From positions 1 through 9,984 of the forward strand of contig JAFSZW010000374.1 of the NCBI GenBank assembly GCA_017458865.1: DNA of 9,984 bases, in the 5' to 3' direction. The stretch's first letter is position 1; every line of letters begins with the position of its first letter. Below, piece after piece: positions 5,602 to 9,984 of the stretch. Below the pieces are notes generated by a model. The model did no database searches. It was not told the DNA's origin and worked only from the letters and a program-made list of their open reading frames with translations. Origin of the DNA: Clostridia bacterium (lineage in GTDB: Bacteria > Bacillota > Clostridia > Christensenellales > Aristaeellaceae). The translations under genes were made by a program, and so were the position numbers.

Positions 5602-7515
5602 CTACACCCAGTTGGATTTCTGCTGGTTCTGCTCCTTGCGGAGAACATACGAGGGATTCGGCGTTTGAACCTTTCTGAACTCTGCCTCATCCGAGCAGCT
5701 GCCGGCCTCCGCGCGAACTTTAGTCACTGCCTCAAGCGGAACGGTGAAGGTAAAGATCCGGCTGCCCTGCATGCGCTGCGCATCTTTTCCATTGACCGTG
5801 AGCGTCACCTCGGGCTGGTTGCTGTACACTTTCACGCAAATCCGGTCGCCGGTGCGGTCCCTGAACCGCCGCGAGCAGATATGCACGAAGGGTTCATCGG
5901 ACCAGTATGCCTTGTAGAGATAGAAACTGTCCTTCTTCACCTTCCGGTCAAAGGTGACAAGCCCTTTATGGTTCATGCCCGGCTCGCCGCCCTGGTCGCG
6001 CGCATCCGCGGCAAAATCGAACATGTTCCACACATGCGTGGCCCACATCCAGGGATGCCGCTCAAAGCACTTCAGCATGTACTCATGATAAATGGCCTGA
6101 TACTCCTCGGTATGATCGCCCCTGTGCGGCCTGTCTGAATGCAGGTTCGGCATGCCCTCGCAGCCGTACTCTGAATAGCCGAGGCAGCGGTTCGGATAGA
6201 CCAGATGGAAAAATCCGATCCACAGATCATTGAGGAACAGGCCGGGCACATACCAGCCGAGGTACAGGTTCCAGCTCACCACATCCGTGATGTGGGCAAC
6301 CGGGTTGAACGGGCCGCACATGGCATAGCAGGCCAGCGTGGTAAACCTGTCCGGATCCATCTGGTGGCACAGATCGTTCAGCACATGGTGGTTATCCAGC
6401 ATGTCCTTTTTGTCCTTTGTTGAGATTGTGATCTCATTGGACACGCCCCAGCAGACGATGGACGGATGATTGAAGTTCTGGGTGATCAGCTCACGCATCT
6501 GGGAGATGGTGTTCTCGCGACCATTCGGCATGTGCTCCGATATATACGGAATCTCGGCCCAGACCACCATGCCGCGCTCATCACACAGGTCATAGAAGTA
6601 CTGCGCATGCTGGTAATGCGCCAGGCGGATGGTGTTGGCGCCCATCTCACAGATCAGGTTCATATCCTCGAGATGTTCTTTATCCGTAATGGCATTGCCG
6701 ACGCCCCGCCTGTCCTGGTGCCTTGAGACACCGCGCAGGGGATAGCTGACCCCGTTCAGGCTGAACCCGGTCTTTGCGCTGTAGGCAAAGTCCCGGATGC
6801 CGAACCGACACCGGATTTCGTCGCCGGACGGAATGGTGGCCACTGCCGTATACAGATACGGATCCTGCCGGCCGCGCCACAGGTGCGCATCGCTTATCGT
6901 GCAGCTGAAAACAGGGCCATCGCCGCCTGCAACCTCCCTGCCGTCTGCATCCAGGATGCGGATGGCAACCGGCTCATCGCAGTTGGTGCCGGTGCGTATT
7001 TCAACCCTGCCGTTCCGGTAGTTGTCCACCGGTTTTGCCGTGATATGCATGCCCGGGCCGCTGTAATCATCCAGATCAAAATGGTGTTTGCCAACACTGA
7101 GCAGCTCCACGTCCCGGTAAATGCCGCCATAGAACGTGAAGTCCGCCTTTTGCGGATAGACCCGGTCATTGACTGCATTGGTGACCAAAACCCGCAGGGT
7201 ATTCATTTCCCTGAGCGCATCCGTAACGTCCCTGCGAAACGTTGAGTAGCCGCCCTCGTGGCTCATGACCTGATCCCCATTGAGCAGCACCCTGCACTCA
7301 GAGTTCACGCCGTGAAACTGCAGATAAACCCGCTGTCCATTCTGGTGCTCAGGCATGGGGAATGCCCGTTCATAGGTACACTCGCACCGCTTGTAGTCAT
7401 TTCCGCCGTCCTGCCCGTCAATCGCGTTCCAGGTATGCGGAATCTGTACCTTTTCCGGTTGCCCGGACGGGCCTGTAAATGTCCAGTCCCCGTTAAGTGA
7501 TATGATCTTTCGCAT
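5602..7515 (-). CDS. Cytoplasmic GH2 glycosidase (beta-galactosidase or beta-glucuronidase)
   Basis: The 637-residue product has the GH2 layout. A jelly-roll sugar-binding domain spans about 1-145 (LNGDWTF, IPHTWNA, GGIYRDVEL). An immunoglobulin-like domain spans about 150-245. The TIM barrel follows from about 250, starting FSLNGVSYPLRGVSRHQDR. The acid/base is E361 in GVSNE and the nucleophile E449 in GYSEYG. NHKG at 515-518 matches the N-x-K motif that contacts the uronate carboxylate in beta-glucuronidases. However, the surrounding FDFAADARDQGG and GLVTFDRKVKKDSFYLYK are also usual in beta-galactosidases. A small beta domain closes the protein, with no extra C-terminal module. There is no signal peptide, so it acts on imported substrate. 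The ATG at 7515 follows AGGAG with 7 bases between. A 28-residue upstream extension overlaps the preceding gene and lacks a ribosome binding site. The family is certain and the sugar specificity is not. Confidence 0.93.
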   Translation of the reverse strand: MRKIISLNGDWTFTGPSGQPEKVQIPHTWNAIDGQDGGNDYKRCECTYERAFPMPEHQNGQRVYLQFHGVNSECRVLLNGDQVMSHEGGYSTFRRDVTDALREMNTLRVLVTNAVNDRVYPQKADFTFYGGIYRDVELLSVGKHHFDLDDYSGPGMHITAKPVDNYRNGRVEIRTGTNCDEPVAIRILDADGREVAGGDGPVFSCTISDAHLWRGRQDPYLYTAVATIPSGDEIRCRFGIRDFAYSAKTGFSLNGVSYPLRGVSRHQDRRGVGNAITDKEHLEDMNLICEMGANTIRLAHYQHAQYFYDLCDERGMVVWAEIPYISEHMPNGRENTISQMRELITQNFNHPSIVCWGVSNEITISTKDKKDMLDNHHVLNDLCHQMDPDRFTTLACYAMCGPFNPVAHITDVVSWNLYLGWYVPGLFLNDLWIGFFHLVYPNRCLGYSEYGCEGMPNLHSDRPHRGDHTEEYQAIYHEYMLKCFERHPWMWATHVWNMFDFAADARDQGGEPGMNHKGLVTFDRKVKKDSFYLYKAYWSDEPFVHICSRRFRDRTGDRICVKVYSNQPEVTLTVNGKDAQRMQGSRIFTFTVPLEAVTKVRAEAGSCSDEAEFRKVQTPNPSYVLRKEQNQQKSNWV

Positions 7516-7537
7516 ACGGTTCTCCTGTTCCCGGCAT

Positions 7538-7963
7538 TTACCGGACGGCCTTCGTCTTCCTGCTGTAGATGGCGATCTCACCCAGCAGGAAAGCTGCAAT
7601 AATCAGCACGACAAATGTGATGAAGCGGGGATCAAATCCATGCTTTTCATCAATGCCGACAAACACATCGACCACATACCAGTAGCACTTGTGCACGAAC
7701 ACAAGCAGCGCAACACCGGGGCCAGCCGCCGTCACTGCAGCTGCCAGGCCGTACCGCCTCAGCATGACAAGCACAACCGCTGCCACAGCGCCGCCGATCA
7801 AAAGACCCACGATAAGGGGATCGAAGCAGACGCCGTTATGAGTGCTGTCTAGACCGAATGTCCCGTGAATGGAGAGGAAATAGACCCCTGCCGCGATGGA
7901 TAGCACCGCTGCAAAAATGATCACATAAAATCCGAAGCTCTTTTTCTCAGCCGTATTGCTCAT
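7538..7963 (-). CDS. Small four-helix membrane protein, first gene of the sugar operon
   Basis: The 141-residue product has four predicted membrane spans, near residues 11-31, 48-68, 72-92 and 112-132, short loops, and a positive C-terminus (YSRKTKAVR). A polar loop after the third span (HKCYWYVVDVFVGIDEKHGFDP) would face outside if the N-terminus is inside. I recognise no named family and no catalytic motif. The ATG at 7963 follows AAAGGAAG with 8 bases between. It lies 22 bases before the GH2 gene, and a promoter is found about 110 bases upstream, so it opens the operon. Possible roles are an accessory to the symporter or to the divergently encoded membrane-anchored GH3 enzyme. Both are guesses from position. 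Confidence 0.8.
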   Translation of the reverse strand: MSNTAEKKSFGFYVIIFAAVLSIAAGVYFLSIHGTFGLDSTHNGVCFDPLIVGLLIGGAVAAVVLVMLRRYGLAAAVTAAGPGVALLVFVHKCYWYVVDVFVGIDEKHGFDPRFITFVVLIIAAFLLGEIAIYSRKTKAVR

Positions 7964-8059
7964 ACAAGAAACTTCCTTTCTTCATAAATCGTTCCTGATA
8001 CGAAGCATCTCTCACTGACCGAACCGCATTTCAGGGCAGTAAGACCAAAGGCTTTCCTT

Positions 8060-8071
8060 TAAGATGTCTTA
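8060..8071. promoter_or_regulatory. Palindrome at the start of the sugar-operon transcript
   Basis: TAAGA-TG-TCTTA is a perfect 5+5 palindrome touching the -10 box and covering the expected start near 8064. Nearby, TAAGAC (8040-8045) pairs with GTCTTA (8066-8071) as a wider repeat. The position suits a repressor site. No regulator gene is in the window. Confidence 0.45.
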
Positions 8072-8099
8072 TTATTGCACACCGCAGAATTCCGTGCAA
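8071..8099 (-). promoter_or_regulatory. Promoter of the minus-strand sugar operon
   Basis: On the minus strand TTGCAC (8099-8094, four of six -35 matches) and AATAAT (8076-8071, five of six -10 matches) are separated by exactly 17 bases. It would give a leader of about 100 bases before the small membrane protein gene. This is the best minus-strand promoter pair in the gap. Confidence 0.65.
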
Positions 8100-8100
8100 T
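8074..8100. promoter_or_regulatory. Inverted repeat spanning the sugar-operon promoter
   Basis: ATTGCAC (8074-8080) and GTGCAAT (8094-8100) are perfect 7-bp inverted copies with centres 20 bases apart, two helical turns. One arm is the -35 box and the other borders the -10 box. A dimeric regulator bound here would cover the promoter on one DNA face, so it looks like an operator. Part of the symmetry comes from the promoter boxes themselves. Confidence 0.5.
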
Positions 8101-8262
8101 TTCCGTTTCCGACGGGAATCGACGTCCTTTTTTGAGATCAGGTCATCTGCGCCCCGCATGGCGTCGCGGGCGGCGCCCTGAATCCGTTCACGACTCAAAC
8201 TGCGGCGTAAATGGGTTCACGGTTTGTTTACGGCCCCATCTCCGGGAAGTGCGACAAATCCC

Positions 8263-8291
8263 TTTTCATACCGGTACAAAAGCATTACACT
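8263..8291 (+). promoter_or_regulatory. Candidate promoter of the GH3 gene
   Basis: TTTTCA (8263-8268) and TACACT (8286-8291), each matching four of six consensus bases, are separated by 17 bases. The start would be near 8298, just before the 22-bp inverted repeat. It is moderate in quality, but no better plus-strand pair is visible before the gene. Confidence 0.4.
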
Positions 8292-8306
8292 TTGCAGGAA
8301 GTTCAC

Positions 8307-8328
8307 TGCTGGCAGGTTCCTGTCAGCA
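8307..8328 (+). promoter_or_regulatory. 22-bp near-perfect inverted repeat upstream of the GH3 gene
   Basis: TGCTGGCAGG (8307-8316) and CCTGTCAGCA (8319-8328) are inverted copies with one mismatch, which becomes a G-U pair in RNA, around a central TT. It begins about 9 bases past the predicted transcription start. The size and symmetry suit a LacI/GntR-type dimeric repressor acting as a roadblock. The tight 2-base centre argues against an RNA hairpin. Confidence 0.5.
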
Positions 8329-8453
8329 TAAAGCGCAGCAGATTTGCGCCCGCCCGGCATCGAAGCATCTGCCGGATGAGCAGAATCGGAGCAACTGCCA
8401 CCGCATGGACATTTGCGCTGCATATCCCGTTTATGAGAAAAGGAGATTTTACC

Positions 8454-9984
8454 ATGAATAAGAAACGTTCCGGGAAAAGAACGCTGAAGAAGATCTTCCT
8501 GAACATCACCGTTATTCTTTTCGCCCTGATCTTTACCGGTAATATCATCGCAAATGAAAACGCCGGCCAGATCAACCAGGTGCTCGGCACAAAGACCAGC
8601 GAAACCATTACGGATCCAAACGAGGGATACGCCCGCTATGCCCAGTCAAACTATGACTCCGTCAAGGCGCTCAAGGCTGCCGGCGAGGCCAAGGTCCGCG
8701 AGGTGGAAAGCGAGGGCATTGTCCTCCTCAAAAATGAAGGCGTCCTGCCGTTTGCGGCGGGAAGCAAGGTGTCGCTTGTCGGCGTCACCGTCATGGATCC
8801 CGTGTACGGCGGTACCGGCTCCGGCGCTGTGGATGCCGACGGTGCTTCCAATTACTATGACGTGCTGACCGGCTCCGGTTTTGACGTCGTAGACAAGGCC
8901 CTCCTTGATTACTATGTTGAAAACGAAAACAAGCGGAATGCCCATGAAATCGGCGAAGTCCGCTGGAAAAAGGTTTCAAAGAACAACGATGACACCATCG
9001 GGCAGGGTGAGCACGTCATCTTTGTCGTCGGCCGCGTTGGCGGCGAGGGCGATGACGTCACCGCTGAAAAAGAGGACGCGCTCGACGGCGATTATCTGAC
9101 GCTTAACGAGGACGAGCTGTCCATCCTGGAAGGCCTCAAGGAGCTCAAGGATGACGGCAGCATCGCCTCCATCACCGTCATCATCAACAGCGCAAACCCC
9201 ATTTCCACCGGTTTCCTGTTCAGCAGCGACTATGACGTAGATGCAGCGCTCTGGGTAGGCTCCGTCGGCCAGACCGGCATCTGGGCCATCGGCGACGTGC
9301 TTACCGGTGCCGTCAACCCCTCCGGCGCGCTGCCGGACACCTGGTGGATGGACAACCGCCTGGATCCCGTCATGAACAACTTTGGCGCCTATACCTACGC
9401 CAATGCGGACAAGTACAGCACCTCCTCCGCCTACTCAAAGTATGTGGTTTACCAGGAGGGCATTTACCTCGGCTACAAGTATACCGAGACAAGGTATGAG
9501 GATGCCGTGCTCGGCACCGAAAATGCCGGCAGCTTTGCCTATGGCAGCACCGTCTCCTTCCCGTTTGGATACAGCGGGAGCTACACCACTTTCGCACTTT
9601 CCGATATGAAAGTAGAAAAAAGCGGCGAGGGCCAGAAAGCAGCCTATACCGTAACGCTCAACGTCACCAATACCGGCACAGTCGCAGGCAAGAAAAGCGT
9701 GCAGATCTACGCGCAGAAACCCTACACCCAGTATGACCGCGACAACCAGATTGAAAAGGCGTCCGTCGAGCTGGTGGGCTATGCCAAAACCCAGATGCTT
9801 GAGCCGGGTGCCAGCGAAACGGTATCCGTATCCGTGCCCGAGTACTATCTGACCTCCTATGATACGTTCAATACCGGCGTCTTCATCCTGGAGGACGGCA
9901 CCTACTATCTGACCGCCGCCAATGACGCGCACGACGCAGTCAACAACATCCTCGCCGTCAAGGGCCACACCACGGCAGACGGCA
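8454..9984 (+). CDS. Membrane-anchored GH3 glycosidase with reversed domain order (partial, 3' end outside window)
   Basis: The open frame runs off the window after 510 codons. A basic N-terminus (KKRSGKRTLKK) and one hydrophobic span (residues about 14-33) form a signal anchor that puts the enzyme outside the cell. Residues about 80-305 are a GH3 C-terminal alpha/beta sandwich (EGIVLLKNEGVLPF, then GRVGGEGDD with likely acid/base E198, then NPSGALPDTWW). YQEGIYLGYKYTETRYED and SFPFGYSGSYTTF (334-380) are the usual end of that domain. An Fn3-like domain follows (about 381-495). In ordinary GH3 enzymes these parts come after the catalytic barrel. Here they come first, as in the permuted Ruminococcus albus and Butyrivibrio beta-glucosidases. 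The barrel with the nucleophilic aspartate should therefore lie beyond the edge. The ATG follows AAAAGGAG with 8 bases between. It is probably a beta-glucosidase or beta-xylosidase. The substrate is unknown. Confidence 0.9.
   Translation, partial: MNKKRSGKRTLKKIFLNITVILFALIFTGNIIANENAGQINQVLGTKTSETITDPNEGYARYAQSNYDSVKALKAAGEAKVREVESEGIVLLKNEGVLPFAAGSKVSLVGVTVMDPVYGGTGSGAVDADGASNYYDVLTGSGFDVVDKALLDYYVENENKRNAHEIGEVRWKKVSKNNDDTIGQGEHVIFVVGRVGGEGDDVTAEKEDALDGDYLTLNEDELSILEGLKELKDDGSIASITVIINSANPISTGFLFSSDYDVDAALWVGSVGQTGIWAIGDVLTGAVNPSGALPDTWWMDNRLDPVMNNFGAYTYANADKYSTSSAYSKYVVYQEGIYLGYKYTETRYEDAVLGTENAGSFAYGSTVSFPFGYSGSYTTFALSDMKVEKSGEGQKAAYTVTLNVTNTGTVAGKKSVQIYAQKPYTQYDRDNQIEKASVELVGYAKTQMLEPGASETVSVSVPEYYLTSYDTFNTGVFILEDGTYYLTAANDAHDAVNNILAVKGHTTADG

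Larger units (their letters stand above)
7964..8453. other. 490-base divergent control region between two sugar-use units
   Basis: This stretch separates the minus-strand operon from the plus-strand GH3 gene. I find no credible gene in it. It holds a promoter for each direction and three inverted repeats annotated separately. The middle part (8101-8262) contains GTTCACG twice (8186-8192 and 8215-8221) and CGTAAA/TTTACG (8206-8211, 8227-8232), which could be weak regulator half-sites. A long leader of about 155 bases precedes the GH3 gene if its predicted promoter is right. Confidence 0.6.

Noticed and set aside
5572..7245. Long open frames on the plus strand opposite the GH2 gene
   Set aside because: They are antisense shadows of a GC-rich coding gene with clear GH2 motifs on the minus strand.
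8001..8370. CGAAGCATCT occurring at 8001-8010 and 8361-8370
   Set aside because: It is a single 10-base match within a 490-base gap, in unlike surroundings, and could easily be chance.
8354..8375. CCGGCA/TGCCGG inverted repeat before the GH3 gene
   Set aside because: It has only six pairs with ten unpaired bases between and no clear relation to promoter or ribosome binding site.
9435..9968. Minus-strand 177-codon open frame inside the GH3 gene
   Set aside because: It is a shadow of the GH3 reading frame, whose motifs and ribosome binding site are clear; the glycine/valine-rich translation is typical of antisense to GC-rich genes.

Overview
The window looks like chromosomal DNA from a Gram-positive, plant- or host-glycan-degrading anaerobe (Bacillota; a Clostridia- or Erysipelotrichia-type gut or rumen bacterium is my best guess). 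The reasons are strong AGGAGG-type ribosome binding sites in front of nearly every gene, a tRNA with encoded CCA, a cation-coupled GPH sugar symporter, cytoplasmic GH2 and membrane-anchored GH3 enzymes, and moderate GC. I cannot name the species from the sequence.

Left part (1-2275), a tRNA-adjacent accessory patch. A complete tRNA-Arg(CCU) with its terminator is followed, on the minus strand, by decayed and intact toxin-antitoxin material. A 21-codon stub with a perfect Shine-Dalgarno looks like the start of a RelB/DinJ antitoxin. A two-gene operon then encodes a small MqsR-like protein broken by one frameshift and an intact antitoxin-like protein (zinc ribbon, HTH, SocA/Panacea DUF4065 domain). 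This operon keeps a near-consensus promoter (TTGACA-17-TATAGT) and a palindromic operator at the predicted transcription start. Between it and the sugar operon lie about 360 bases with hairpins and no convincing gene.

Middle part (2276-7963), a five-gene minus-strand sugar operon. In order of transcription it encodes a small four-helix membrane protein, a cytoplasmic GH2 glycosidase, a GPH-family sugar:cation symporter, a small secreted protein of unknown function, and an SDR oxidoreductase of the mannonate/fructuronate (UxuB/YjmF) type. The likely logic is import of a beta-linked galactoside or glucuronide by the symporter, hydrolysis by the GH2 enzyme, and reduction of a released uronate derivative by the SDR. 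The GH2 enzyme reads more like a beta-galactosidase while the SDR points to uronates, so the true substrate is open. Hairpins between the last three genes may grade expression.

Right part (7964-9984), a divergent control region and a second glycosidase. The 490-base gap between the operon and the divergent plus-strand gene holds a promoter for each direction and several inverted repeats placed like repressor operators. The plus-strand gene, cut by the window edge, is a membrane-anchored GH3 enzyme with the reversed domain order (GH3 C-terminal sandwich and Fn3-like domain first, catalytic barrel presumably after the edge). A surface GH3 releasing sugars next to an import-and-hydrolysis operon suggests one glycan-use locus under shared control.
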